64,000 bases of DNA from Bacillota bacterium (GTDB taxonomy: Bacteria; Bacillota; Clostridia; Christensenellales; SZUA-584): contig JAEWCC010000017.1 of NCBI GenBank assembly GCA_023390815.1, forward strand, positions 62,001 through 126,000, in the 5' to 3' direction. Of this stretch, positions 24,924 to 33,651 are shown one piece after another. Position 1 is the stretch's first letter. The number at the start of each line of letters is the position of its first letter. Made by a program: the position numbers and the translations under genes. The notes under the pieces were generated by a model that saw only the letters and a list, made by a program, of their open reading frames with translations, was not told the origin of the DNA and made no database searches.

Positions 24924-25478
24924 TTATCGTATCTTGCTTAGCGGCAGCCACATGAAGTATTCGTCGGCATAGGTGCCGTCGGTGTATTTAAAACCGTTCT
25001 TGTAGACGCCGGTCGTCTCAAAGCCCAGGCTTTCGTACATCGCGGTGGCTGCATCGTTGTCTGCTACCACATCAAGCTCCGCCTGCTCAAAGCCGTTTTC
25101 CTTGCACCAGCGAAGTGTCTCGGCCATCATGCGCCGCCCGATTCCATGCCGCCAGAAGGCCTGCCGCACCGCGACCGCGAGCAGTGCGCGATGCCTGAAA
25201 CGCTGCAGATTGCGCAGCGCGCCCGCGTTGCAAGACGCGACGATCTCGCCTTCCACCTCTGCGACGAGCCAAAGCGAGCGGGTGTCCTCCAGCCGCGCAC
25301 GGATGAAATCGCGCTCCTGCGCTGCCGTCATGGTGAACTCGCCGGGTTCCCGCGCTAAGAATCGGGATTCGGTATCCGAACCCTGAACAAACGCAATCAT
25401 TTTCTCCGCATCCTCAGGCGATATGCTGCGCACTACGACCTCGCGCCCATCCTTCAACGTGATTGTAATTGGATTCAT
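24924..25478 (-). CDS. GNAT-family N-acetyltransferase
   Basis: 184-residue acetyltransferase of the ribosomal-protein/PhnO-like type. The acetyl-CoA site reads VAVRQAFWRHGIGRRMMAE (R-x-x-G-I-G), followed by AELDVVADNDAATAMYESLGFE, the classic N-D-x-A-x-x-x-Y-x-x-x-G-F end. Acceptor unknown. It is the downstream member of a possible two-gene leftward unit with the methyltransferase at 25508, 29 bp apart. Confidence 0.9.
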   Translation of the reverse strand: MNPITITLKDGREVVVRSISPEDAEKMIAFVQGSDTESRFLAREPGEFTMTAAQERDFIRARLEDTRSLWLVAEVEGEIVASCNAGALRNLQRFRHRALLAVAVRQAFWRHGIGRRMMAETLRWCKENGFEQAELDVVADNDAATAMYESLGFETTGVYKNGFKYTDGTYADEYFMWLPLSKIR

Positions 25479-25507
25479 ATCAAACCACCTGTATTAAATG
25501 ATAATTA

Positions 25508-26191
25508 TTAACGCCGAGCCTGATTCCGACGCGGAGGCACCTGCAATGTAAACAGCCGGATTAGCTGCTCGTGCTCAGGATCATACGCCTCAGTACAGCC
25601 CTCGAGTATAAAATACTGCCGCAGCAGCGCGACCCATTTCTCCGTAGGCAGATTCCAGAGCAGCTGCCGGTCGTCACAGGGATCAACCCGTGACGTATAG
25701 GCATTACGGGCAAGCTCGGCAGGCGATAGGTATGGGCTCACCATGACGAGCACCCTGCCGCGCGGGCGAACGATGTGGCGTATCTGCGCGAGTACGGTTT
25801 GCGTATCGTCCGGTGCAAGCGTATCGGCAATACCGGAAAGTATCGCGGCGCTTACGGAAGACCGCTTCATTGTCTCCAGTGCCTCGGAGCCGGCCTCAAT
25901 CCACTCATACTTGCCTCGTTTCATCAACGCGGTACTCTCGCATGCAAGCCGGATGGCGGTGGGGGAGGGGTCTATACCGAGGTGCCGTTTCGTACCGCGA
26001 AGTGCACATAAAAAGAGCATCGTGCCGTTCCCGCAGCCGAAGTCGATCACACTACGGGCACTCTCGCAAAGCCAGTCCAGCGCTTCGTCCACCGCGGGTA
26101 TCCCCATATCGCGATGGAGGGGAATTTGAGCCAGCTCACATGCAAATACTTCATTCCGGGCGATACGGACATTCTCTGTGGTACTGTCCAT
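25508..26191 (-). CDS. Class I SAM-dependent methyltransferase
   Basis: 227-residue methyltransferase. Motif I is seen as VIDFGCGNGTMLFLCAL, preceded by a helical cap; the later motif GRVLVMVSPYLS corresponds to post-motif III. Asp/Glu of motif II lies around HLGIDPSPTAI. Substrate unknown. ATG 26191 has AAGGAGCTCC upstream. Confidence 0.88.
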   Translation of the reverse strand: MDSTTENVRIARNEVFACELAQIPLHRDMGIPAVDEALDWLCESARSVIDFGCGNGTMLFLCALRGTKRHLGIDPSPTAIRLACESTALMKRGKYEWIEAGSEALETMKRSSVSAAILSGIADTLAPDDTQTVLAQIRHIVRPRGRVLVMVSPYLSPAELARNAYTSRVDPCDDRQLLWNLPTEKWVALLRQYFILEGCTEAYDPEHEQLIRLFTLQVPPRRNQARR

Positions 26192-26321
26192 ATGGAGCTC
26201 CTTTCGGGCGAAACGGGCGATGTGCAGAAAAAGTTTAATGTCCGCTGCCGATGTTGCAAGGCGTTGATGAATTCACTGGATATTGTATACGAAAATGTGC
26301 TCACCCGCAATATGCGCAACT

Positions 26322-26348
26322 GAAAAGCCCCGCGGAAACCCGCGGGGC
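26322..26348 (-). terminator. Strong terminator of the OYE-type reductase gene
   Basis: GCCCCGCGG and CCGCGGGGC form a perfect 9-bp stem with an AAAC loop; on the minus strand it is followed by TTTTC. It lies about 30 bp after the reductase stop codon. Confidence 0.8.
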
Positions 26349-26376
26349 CTAAGACCATCTTCGTATACGGAGTCTG

Positions 26377-27615
26377 TCAGGTGCGCTTCTCTTTGAGGTT
26401 GCCCTCCTCACGCCGGATCTCCTGCAGCGATTGCGTGTAAGGTTTGTTGTAGGTCGCGCAGCCGACGTTCTTTTGGCGGATGAGGAACTCGATGCAGTTG
26501 TCGCACGCCGTGCACCACTGGATATCGTCCTCGCGGCCTTCGAGATACTTCTTCGGAAGCAGCGGGTCCGCAAGCGACTGGCGGCCTAGCGCGATCATGT
26601 CCGTGACGCCGTCACGGATGTTCTTGTTGCCCCAGAATACCGTCGTGTTCTCCTCCTTGTTTCGCGCTTGCAGCTTGTTGTTGCCCTTGTTGAACACGGA
26701 ATACGCCGAGCCGATCATGACAGCCTTTTTGAGCACTTTTTTGCCCGCGTGCGAGAACGTGTGGTGCAGATATACCTGGTCCGGGATCGACTTATCAGGC
26801 TGGGACAGCGCGAGCGTGATGGACGGGCTGCCTGCCGACTGGAGGATAAACGATGCGCCGCGCTCCTCGAGACCCTGGATGAGATCGAGCGGCTCGGTCA
26901 GGTCGATGATCGCCGTATCAGGCCCGGCGCTGCCCTGTCCACCTGGGAAGCCCTCCCAGAACGAGACTTTAGAGCCGATCAGGAAGTTGCTGTCGTTTAC
27001 GGCTTTGGTTACTTTTTCGATGAGGTTATACGCGAATTGGCGGCGTTTTTCCCACGGGCCACCGTATTTCCAGTTGCGGTCGTTGTACGGGCGGAGGATC
27101 TGCGAGCCCAGATAGCCGTGGCAGAGCTTTAAATCCACGCCGTCCGCGCCCGCGTCATGCGCGATCTGCGCGCTCAAAACGAACTGGTCGATGATTTTGT
27201 CCACATCGTCCTCGCTGAGCAACTCGCCACCGAAGCCGGGGAGCGGCTTCACGCACACGCGCTTCGAGAACGCCGGATGGCTGAGCTCACCCGAGTGCGT
27301 CAGCTGGAATATCAGCAGCGGCTTGTCGTTGACCTTGCGCATCTCGGATACGAACTTTTCGAGCGGCTTTTGGTTGTGCGGCATGATGGAAAGCTGGAAC
27401 TGGCGTGAGCGGTTCTCATAACCTACGGTGATCGCTTCGAGTACGATGATACCCGCATCGCCTTCAAACAGGTTGCGGTACCGCTCGTAAGTCGGTGAGG
27501 TGGGGTTACCCTGCTCGTCCGAGTCGCAGCATTCCATGGCGTTCATCACAAAACGGTTGGTCGCGGTCTTGCTGCCGATCTTAAGCTCCTGAGCCAAAGG
27601 TTCGTCTTTTCTCAT
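26377..27615 (-). CDS. Old-yellow-enzyme-family NADH:flavin oxidoreductase with 4Fe-4S site
   Basis: 412-residue FMN-dependent reductase: an OYE TIM barrel followed by a C-terminal iron-sulfur motif C-x2-C-x2-C-x11-C (WCTACDNCIEFLIRQKNVGC), as in 2,4-dienoyl-CoA reductase and BaiCD, but without the following FAD and NAD domains of those larger enzymes. In the barrel are FQLTHSGEL, GADGVDLKLCHGYL and DMIALGRQSLADP. ATG 27615 has GGAGG at 8 bp; the frame runs further but without homology. It lies 120 bp downstream of a PAS-LuxR regulator gene, with its own promoter. The likely reaction is reduction of an enone or enoate substrate, possibly a xenobiotic. The substrate is unknown. Confidence 0.88.
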   Translation of the reverse strand: MRKDEPLAQELKIGSKTATNRFVMNAMECCDSDEQGNPTSPTYERYRNLFEGDAGIIVLEAITVGYENRSRQFQLSIMPHNQKPLEKFVSEMRKVNDKPLLIFQLTHSGELSHPAFSKRVCVKPLPGFGGELLSEDDVDKIIDQFVLSAQIAHDAGADGVDLKLCHGYLGSQILRPYNDRNWKYGGPWEKRRQFAYNLIEKVTKAVNDSNFLIGSKVSFWEGFPGGQGSAGPDTAIIDLTEPLDLIQGLEERGASFILQSAGSPSITLALSQPDKSIPDQVYLHHTFSHAGKKVLKKAVMIGSAYSVFNKGNNKLQARNKEENTTVFWGNKNIRDGVTDMIALGRQSLADPLLPKKYLEGREDDIQWCTACDNCIEFLIRQKNVGCATYNKPYTQSLQEIRREEGNLKEKRT

Positions 27616-27639
27616 CGCGTTAACCTCCGATACTAATTT

Positions 27640-27689
27640 AGGCAGGGTCTGCCTGTATAAAGTATAGAGGCGCTTTACACGTGAGCCAA
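27640..27689 (-). promoter_or_regulatory. Promoter and inverted repeat before the OYE-type reductase gene
   Basis: On the minus strand TTGGCT (27684-27689) and TATACT (27661-27666) are spaced by 17 bp. An inverted repeat AGGCAG-GGT-CTGCCT (27640-27654) covers the expected start site and could be an operator. The adjacent PAS-LuxR regulator is a candidate to act here (inference). Confidence 0.55.
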
Positions 27690-27735
27690 TCCCAATCCGG
27701 TACCCCAAAGTACTATAAAAAACCTAGTATTTTGT

Positions 27736-28650
27736 TCAGTCCAGCGGCAGGTGGGAGCGCAGCAGGCAGGAGCGCAGGTTGTCGCGGCCCGGTTCCAGCC
27801 CCAGCTTTTTTCGGATGCCCGCACGGTGAAAGTCTACGGTCTTCTTGGAAATACACATTGCCTCCGCGATCTCCTTGGAGGATCGTCCTGAGCGGATCAG
27901 CGACATGATCTCGATCTCGCGTGACGTGAATTCGGCTAATGTGGATGCTTCGGAAAGGTAGGGGGTGACGATGTTTTCGAACAGGCTGTCGAGAAACGAC
28001 AGCATCTCGTATTCGGCTGGTTTTTCCTGCACCGCTTCGCGGATATGGCGGATCAGCGGGCGGATATACTTTTTGACGTTGCCGGTGATGGTGCTTTCGA
28101 TGGTCTTCTTTTCGTCTTCCTTCTGCTCGATGTACCCCTTCAATAGATCATTCTGGGCGCGGATGTTTTCGAGGTTCTTTTCGATCGCACAGATCTTGGA
28201 ATAGAGATCGACCTCGCAGGTGATATCCTTCACGTATTCCACGATGCCCGCAAGCTGCTCATCTGCAAACACCGGAAAGCCCTGCAGCTCGTGCCAGCCG
28301 GAAGTGCCGGTTTCCTTCATGTGGTAGGAGATAATGTCCCGCTGCGCCTTGCGCGTTTCGATCGCCCGTATAATGGGGCAATCCGCGCAGGGCGATTTGC
28401 GGTCGTGGTAGACCGCATAGCACTTTCTTCCGACGATATGCCTCTTATGGGCGTACCAAGTCTGCATTGTGAAGTTGACCTGTACGATGTTGAGGTCGGT
28501 ATCGAGGATGCTGATGCCGTCTTCGATCGAATTAAAAAGGTTGCTCTCATGGGAAAAAGCCGCTTCGATATCGGCATACTGGAACGACTTGTTCGGGTTG
28601 AAGATGTTCGTATTGTGCTCCCGGTACATTTCAACGGCTTTGCTGTGCAA
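27736..28650 (-). CDS. PAS-domain LuxR-type transcriptional regulator
   Basis: 304-residue regulator. The PAS domain at about residues 40-150 contains GRKCYAVYHDRKSPCADCPI, a Cys-rich pattern (C-x10-C-x2-C) known from PAS sensors that may bind a metal or redox group. A coiled-coil-like linker (residues 155-215, IEKNLENIRAQNDLLKGYIEQ) follows, then a C-terminal LuxR helix-turn-helix (LAEFTSREIEIMSLI, GRSSKEIAEAMCISKKTVDFH). TTG 28650 is the start, with GCGGAGG 8 bp upstream. It follows the UbiB-kinase gene by 21 bp and precedes the OYE reductase, which it probably controls. Confidence 0.88.
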   Translation of the reverse strand: MHSKAVEMYREHNTNIFNPNKSFQYADIEAAFSHESNLFNSIEDGISILDTDLNIVQVNFTMQTWYAHKRHIVGRKCYAVYHDRKSPCADCPIIRAIETRKAQRDIISYHMKETGTSGWHELQGFPVFADEQLAGIVEYVKDITCEVDLYSKICAIEKNLENIRAQNDLLKGYIEQKEDEKKTIESTITGNVKKYIRPLIRHIREAVQEKPAEYEMLSFLDSLFENIVTPYLSEASTLAEFTSREIEIMSLIRSGRSSKEIAEAMCISKKTVDFHRAGIRKKLGLEPGRDNLRSCLLRSHLPLD

Positions 28651-28671
28651 GCTGGTTACCTCCGCAGCATA

Positions 28672-30261
28672 TTAAAGTCGCTTGTTTTTAAGAATACGGA
28701 TGACGAGCCAAAAAGTCATGATGAAGGCTGCGGCGTACCCCAGTACGCCCAGCAGCGGAATGTCGAGTATCCGCGGCGTCATCTCGGTGGTGCACAGGAT
28801 GCTGGAACCGATCACGAGACAGCCGCTTAGTATCCCCACGACAAGACGGTTGACGGTGCGGTCCAGCCGTGAGAGCGGGGCTTCAGAGCCCACTAGCTCA
28901 AAATTAACCTTGGTCTTTCCATGTGCGGCCATATGGAGGATATCCGACAGATTGACGGGAATATCGGCGGCTTTGCGGCTGAAAGCGCGCAGCGCCCTGC
29001 CGCCGCGCCCCAGCGCGAGCAGTAGATCGGGTTCCTGTCCTGTACCGGCTGCGTGCACCGCGATAATTTTCAACAAGTTGGTTTCGGGGTCGACCTTACT
29101 CAGCACGCCCTCCAGCGTCATGATCCCGCGCGCGAGCATCGATATGCCGGATGGCATCCGGATACCGCTCGCTTCGGCGATGCGCAGCATGTCCAGCAGC
29201 ATCGCGCCTGCGTCCATTTCGCCAAGGTCCAGCGCACCGTAGCGGTTCATCATGTCGCCGAGGTCAGCATAGAGCTGGCTGTGGTCGGCCTGTGCGCTGC
29301 CGCCGCCGAGTGCGACGACGGTATCGCCCAACGCGCGGATGTCGTTATCCGCCGCGGCGACGAGCGCCTCTTTAAAGAGCTGTCGGTGGCGTACGGACAA
29401 CCGACCCACCATCCCGAGGTCGATCCAGACAATTTTGCCGCCACTGATGCGGATATTTCCCGGGTGCGGGTCGGCATGGAAAAGGCCGTCCTCCACCACC
29501 TGCTTGATATAGTTGGCACCGATTTTGGCGGCGATCTCCTTTAAGTCGTACCCTTCGGCCTTGAGCGTTTCAGTATTGTCGACCGCGATGCCCTCAACCA
29601 TCTCCATCACAAGCACGCGCCGCGTGGTGAGACGGCGCTCCACGGCGGGGAAGGAGACATAGCGGACGTCGGCGTTCAGTTCGGAAAACTCGCGGAGGTG
29701 TTCGGCTTCGAGCAGAAAATCCATCTCCTGCTGCGCGGCGGCCCACATTTCGTCGATCACCGCGTTTAAATCGACGACCTTACCCGTGCGGCTTACCATG
29801 CGCAGTATGCCCGATACCCGATGCAGCAGCTTGATATCCTGCGCCATCTTTTCGTAGATGCCGGGCCGCTGCACCTTGATCACGACGCTACGTCCGCCGT
29901 CCAGCGCCGCCTTGTGCACCTGCGCAATAGACGCGGAACCGAATGGCTCTTCCTCGATGAACGCAAAGAAGTTTTCGGGTGGTGCGCCGTATTCCTCTTC
30001 GAGCACACGCGCGACTTCGCTGTATGGCATGGGCTTTACGTCGGTGCGCAGCTTGGTAAGATCCTCGCAGTAGTCCGCGGGGATCATATCGGGCCGCATA
30101 GACATGATCTGGCCAAACTTAACAAAGGTAGGCCCCAGCTCTTCGAGTATCTGTCGGAGTTTGACGGGCGTCAGCCCGTGGACCAGATCGTAACGGCCCA
30201 GCACTTTGACAATATCCTTGAGCCGTCCCGCCGTCCCCTCGCGGTTATTTGTTTTCGCCAT
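28672..30261 (-). CDS. AarF/ABC1/UbiB-family atypical kinase
   Basis: 529-residue member of the UbiB family of protein-kinase-like proteins. Signatures: LGPTFVKFGQIMSMRPD (the KxGQ motif), FGSASIAQVHKA (the A-rich nucleotide loop), DGLFHADPHPGNI (catalytic H-x-D-x-H-P-G-N) and WIDLGMVG (metal Asp). Two C-terminal membrane helices anchor it. In other bacteria UbiB acts in ubiquinone synthesis; Clostridia that lack quinones still have it, with unknown role. Its start overlaps the phasin-like gene by 17 bp. Confidence 0.9.
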   Translation of the reverse strand: MAKTNNREGTAGRLKDIVKVLGRYDLVHGLTPVKLRQILEELGPTFVKFGQIMSMRPDMIPADYCEDLTKLRTDVKPMPYSEVARVLEEEYGAPPENFFAFIEEEPFGSASIAQVHKAALDGGRSVVIKVQRPGIYEKMAQDIKLLHRVSGILRMVSRTGKVVDLNAVIDEMWAAAQQEMDFLLEAEHLREFSELNADVRYVSFPAVERRLTTRRVLVMEMVEGIAVDNTETLKAEGYDLKEIAAKIGANYIKQVVEDGLFHADPHPGNIRISGGKIVWIDLGMVGRLSVRHRQLFKEALVAAADNDIRALGDTVVALGGGSAQADHSQLYADLGDMMNRYGALDLGEMDAGAMLLDMLRIAEASGIRMPSGISMLARGIMTLEGVLSKVDPETNLLKIIAVHAAGTGQEPDLLLALGRGGRALRAFSRKAADIPVNLSDILHMAAHGKTKVNFELVGSEAPLSRLDRTVNRLVVGILSGCLVIGSSILCTTEMTPRILDIPLLGVLGYAAAFIMTFWLVIRILKNKRL

Positions 30262-30559
30262 TCCGCGCTTCGATGTCGGCGAGCTTCGCCTTGATGGCTG
30301 CGATATCCTCCGGGCTCATCTGGTCCAGATTATCGATCACCGATTCGACGCAAAGCTTGTTTTTCGAGATCGTGTCCTTCACCTTTTCCCGCGCGTTGTG
30401 CCTCAATTCTTCGTTGAGCGCCTTGCCCTGCTCTACAGTGATCTCACCTTTTTTGATGAGCTTCTCAACGAGGTCCTCAGCTTTTTCCGCGGTCATTGCG
30501 AGCGCGCCTACACCCGCGAGCCAGATTTTCCGGAACTCCTCACTCATTGTGCCTGCCAT
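30245..30559 (-). CDS. Phasin-like (PhaF/PhaI superfamily) helical protein
   Basis: 104-residue, strongly helical and charged protein. EEFRKIWLAGVGALAMTAEKAEDLVEKLIKKG matches the phasin-type amphipathic helix, and a second helix ends KAKLADIEARN. ATG 30559 is chosen because AAAGGAG is 8 bp upstream. Phasins coat polyhydroxyalkanoate granules, but no PHA synthase is in the window and the same family is often linked to UbiB in Clostridia. It overlaps aarF by 17 bp and is co-transcribed with it. Confidence 0.78.
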   Translation of the reverse strand: MAGTMSEEFRKIWLAGVGALAMTAEKAEDLVEKLIKKGEITVEQGKALNEELRHNAREKVKDTISKNKLCVESVIDNLDQMSPEDIAAIKAKLADIEARNGENK

Positions 30560-30643
30560 ATTCCAATCTCCTTTCACGGACGATGTTGGCCTCACAAAAT
30601 AATTATATCATACTATTGCCATTATCCAACCATCCGGCAGCGC

Positions 30644-31105
30644 TTATTCGGTTTTTTCGTACAGGAAAAGATAAAAGCCGTCCGGCTCCGGCTCCGTTTC
30701 GCCGGTTTTCATAAATCCCAGTTTTTCATAGAAATGATGGTTACGGAAGCTGCGATAAGGCGTCTCCAGCGTCCATCGTACGGCATCGGGGAACGTATTA
30801 AACAACAGCCGCATCGCAGCACATCCTATGCCTTTGCTCTGCTCTGCGGTAAATATATAGACGCTGTTCAGGTGGAAGTGGCCTCCGCCCAGATCGCAGG
30901 CGCAGAGTCCGCCTGCCAGCACTCCGTCCTTTAAAATCTTGAAGTAGCGGTTTTCCGGCCTGGCGATGGCCGCGGTTGTGTCCTCAAGCGAATCGTATGC
31001 GGGGGGACCATAGCCGTACAGCGCGACATCGAAGGAAAAAGCATCGATTTTGGCGGCAAGCAGCGCTTCGGCGTCTTCAGGGCAGGCGCGTACCAGTTCG
31101 ATCAT
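30644..31105 (-). CDS. GNAT-family N-acetyltransferase
   Basis: 153-residue acetyltransferase. The acetyl-CoA motif reads SVYIFTAEQSKGIGCAAMRLL (Q-S-K-G-I-G), and the end FRNHHFYEKLGFMKTGET is typical for the fold. Acceptor unknown. Monocistronic. Confidence 0.9.
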   Translation of the reverse strand: MIELVRACPEDAEALLAAKIDAFSFDVALYGYGPPAYDSLEDTTAAIARPENRYFKILKDGVLAGGLCACDLGGGHFHLNSVYIFTAEQSKGIGCAAMRLLFNTFPDAVRWTLETPYRSFRNHHFYEKLGFMKTGETEPEPDGFYLFLYEKTE

Positions 31106-31184
31106 AGCCCAGTCTCCTTTTCTGCTATTATATCACGGATGCCAGCCGGGATAAATTCCTTTAAGAATGCGGAGCGGCATCAGG

Positions 31185-31379
31185 CTATTTTGAATCGGTG
31201 ACGATAATAAAATCGCCGTTTTTAAGCTGGATCGCGTTGGCGCGAAGCGCCCTGCCGATCTCCGAAACCAGTTGCTTGCGCTCCGCTTCGTCCTTGATAA
31301 AAATGCATAGGGGATCCCCTGAGATAATTCTTTCTTTATTGTCGGTAATATACGCGATGATTTCAGGCTTGTCTTTCAT
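31185..31379 (-). CDS. Capping complex subunit for YIEGIA
   Basis: 64-residue protein (start ATG 31379). Its pattern EIIAYITDNKERIISGDPLCIF and the C-terminal NGDFIIVTDS fit the small partner annotated as capping complex subunit for YIEGIA in spore-forming Firmicutes. It overlaps the YIEGIA gene by 4 bp (ATGA), so the pair is translationally coupled. Function not known to me beyond the pairing. Confidence 0.75.
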   Translation of the reverse strand: MKDKPEIIAYITDNKERIISGDPLCIFIKDEAERKQLVSEIGRALRANAIQLKNGDFIIVTDSK

Positions 31380-32275
31380 GTGCCACTCCCTATTATCCGA
31401 TGGACCTTTCGGCTATTTTCGAGCACCGGCGTATTTTTAACTGCCGCCACCATCGTGTTAATATCGCCGACGACGGGCACCATGGCAACAATGGTCTTGC
31501 CCTTGGTAAAGTTGCGGCGGGTAAACCCATAACGCTTGAGCCCGAGTGCACGCGAGGCCTCAAAAAGCATCGCCTGCCGCTGCCCGAGGTTTTCCACGGT
31601 GACGCGGAATATGGGCTTTTTGGGCTCGATCACAACTGCCAGCCCTTCCTTCATAAACAACTCGCGGCTCCGGTCGGTGCCCAGCATGCTCGATACGTAC
31701 ATGCCGTCCACAAAGAGTTCGGAACCCTCGATGGCGATGTGCCCGGGTGATACGGTGCAGAGGTCGCCGATGGTCTTGCCTTTGGTAAAGTACCGCAGCA
31801 GATATGTGCATACAAGCCCTGCGCCGAAGCCTAAGAGCGCGTTGCCGTATACGTTGCGGATCCCGGCCAGTATCATAACGAACACGGTGACCAGCGCGGC
31901 CAGCAGCGAAATATAGTTGCGCGCTTCGTAGGTTTTGGCAATGCCGTCAATATACGCGTCGCCGCGCCGGACATACGCGGTATGCTCCAGCTTGGTCAGG
32001 CTTTCCTTCTCGATCGTACGGATATCGCGGAAATGCTGTATTGCCAGCGCGAGGAACGTGATGGCCGCGAAGTCCTTTTCGATGATCGCCGGTATGGCGA
32101 CCGCGCCGAGCGCCGAGGCGATAAAGCCCGCGACCAGATTGATGAACTTGCCGTTGGGGTAGCTCGGATTCTGCCGGTAATCGATCACGAGCGTAATCAC
32201 ACGCGCGACGGTGCCCGCAGCGATGCCTGTCAGTATGAGCGCGATATACTCTGCGCTGATGATGCCTTTATCCAA
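31376..32275 (-). CDS. YIEGIA-family membrane protein
   Basis: 299-residue protein with several membrane helices in the N-terminal half (residues 8-30, 47-68, 125-145 and 150-170). The name motif appears as DAYIDGIAKTYEARNY, with Asp for the usual Glu. The C-terminal half is soluble. TTG 32275 is chosen because CGGGAGGTGC lies about 8 bp upstream; an upstream ATG adds 19 residues without a ribosome site. It belongs to a family found in endospore-formers, in keeping with the SASP gene at 3.7 kb. Role unknown. Confidence 0.78.
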   Translation of the reverse strand: MDKGIISAEYIALILTGIAAGTVARVITLVIDYRQNPSYPNGKFINLVAGFIASALGAVAIPAIIEKDFAAITFLALAIQHFRDIRTIEKESLTKLEHTAYVRRGDAYIDGIAKTYEARNYISLLAALVTVFVMILAGIRNVYGNALLGFGAGLVCTYLLRYFTKGKTIGDLCTVSPGHIAIEGSELFVDGMYVSSMLGTDRSRELFMKEGLAVVIEPKKPIFRVTVENLGQRQAMLFEASRALGLKRYGFTRRNFTKGKTIVAMVPVVGDINTMVAAVKNTPVLENSRKVHRIIGSGT

Positions 32276-32344
32276 ATCAGCACCTCCCGCGGTTATTTTC
32301 CGCAAATCGCGTTGAAAAAAACCGTGTAGCAATTAGAGAAATTG

Positions 32345-32827
32345 TCATCCCCGCAGCGGATATTCGCTGGCTGCTTTATTTACGGCGGCGGTGATCTCCT
32401 GATAGCTGGTGCAGCGGCATAGGTTAGACTGCAGCCAGGTTTCCATCGTATATTCGTCCGGATCGGGAAAGTGGGAAAGCAGCGCGTGGCATACCAATAT
32501 GAACCCCTGCGTGCAATAGCCACACTGGAACGCGTTGTGCTCGACAAAAGCGCGCTGCACCGGACTGTCCTTGAGCCCTTCGATCGTGGTGATTTCATGA
32601 CCGATGGCTTCAACGGCAAGACAGATACAGGATTTTTGCGGCCAGCCATCCCAGAGCACTGTGCAGGCACCGCAGTCCCCGTTTTCGCAACCGGGTTTGC
32701 AGCCGGTCAGGCCCAGCTTGCCCCGCAGTACATCGAGCAGCGTCTCCGCAGGGGAGGCAGCGACCTCGTACGCGATGCCGTTGATATGAAGTGTAATCAC
32801 CGTTTTTCCGGCAGCCGTCATCTTCAT
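32345..32827 (-). CDS. Molybdenum hydroxylase, 2Fe-2S subunit
   Basis: 160-residue small subunit of a xanthine-dehydrogenase/CO-dehydrogenase-type enzyme. The plant-type ferredoxin cluster is CKPGCENGDCGACTVL, and the C-terminal helical cluster is QCGYCTQGF...LCRCTSY; the usual CRCTGY reads CRCTSY. It passes electrons from the Mo centre to FAD. It overlaps the FAD subunit gene by 4 bp (ATGA) and is last in the operon. Confidence 0.92.
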   Translation of the reverse strand: MKMTAAGKTVITLHINGIAYEVAASPAETLLDVLRGKLGLTGCKPGCENGDCGACTVLWDGWPQKSCICLAVEAIGHEITTIEGLKDSPVQRAFVEHNAFQCGYCTQGFILVCHALLSHFPDPDEYTMETWLQSNLCRCTSYQEITAAVNKAASEYPLRG

Positions 32828-33651
32828 GCGCCCGAACCGCCAAGCTCTTCCAGTATATTGGCGGTCGAGGACTTCAATAAAAAAGCCCGGTATTCGCCTG
32901 TGGCTAAGGAGTCCGTCAGCAGCGGCTGTTTTATTCGCGCCAACAGTACATCGGCGGCGGCTTGCGGCGTACCGCGGTATACAGCGTCAGCCTGCGTTAC
33001 GACGGGATAAGGCTGTATGCCCGCGAAAGCCATCGTGATTTGATTGCCCGCGCGTACCGCCGCGGCAGTGACGACCGGATAGCCGATCTTCTCGCTCTCC
33101 GTATGCTTCACGTGCGCGCCGGGTAACTCTGCAGTTCCCGCCGGGACGACGAAGCATACCAGCAGTTCTCCATTTTGAAGTTTTAGCCGAGGTTGAAAAA
33201 GATCAGCCAATAGCGCTTCGCGCCTGCCCTGCGGACCTGCAAGCACCGCACAGCAGCCCGCGGCGAGCAGTGGCAGTACGGCTTCATGGTAGATGATCGT
33301 ACCCGCAACGTTGCCGCCGAGCGTGATTTTGTGCTGCGCAGTGTGGTCCGCCACACGCCGCGCGCATAGTGTGAGCAGATGGAATACATCCGCCTCAATC
33401 ACAGTTGTAAGCGTCAGCGCGCTGCCGAGGATGAGGCAGTTGTCATCCTGGCGGAATACGGCGCACTCCGGAATGTGCTTGATGTCGATCAGCGCGCCGA
33501 AGGAAAGGCTGCTTACGCGTGCCATGGTGATGATCTCTGTACCGCCCGCGAAATATTTGGGGCTTAAACCCCGTGCATCCAGCGCGGCAAAGGTTTGGAC
33601 CGCCTCATCTACCGTTTCGGGCTGGTAGTATTCGAAATCAAACGGGATCAT
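32824..33651 (-). CDS. Molybdenum hydroxylase, FAD-binding subunit
   Basis: 275-residue medium subunit (CoxM/XdhB type). FAD-binding motifs are AGGTEIITMAR near residue 40 and TLGGNVAGTIIYHEAVLPLLAA near residue 100, where the second normally has P-x-S-D before the last helix. This substitution (IIYHE) is worth note. It overlaps the large subunit gene by 14 bp and the 2Fe-2S gene by 4 bp. Confidence 0.9.
   Translation of the reverse strand: MIPFDFEYYQPETVDEAVQTFAALDARGLSPKYFAGGTEIITMARVSSLSFGALIDIKHIPECAVFRQDDNCLILGSALTLTTVIEADVFHLLTLCARRVADHTAQHKITLGGNVAGTIIYHEAVLPLLAAGCCAVLAGPQGRREALLADLFQPRLKLQNGELLVCFVVPAGTAELPGAHVKHTESEKIGYPVVTAAAVRAGNQITMAFAGIQPYPVVTQADAVYRGTPQAAADVLLARIKQPLLTDSLATGEYRAFLLKSSTANILEELGGSGA

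Noticed and set aside
30245..30559. Evidence for polyhydroxyalkanoate storage
   Set aside because: The phasin-like protein alone is not enough; no PHA synthase, thiolase or reductase lies nearby and the family is often found beside UbiB without PHA genes.
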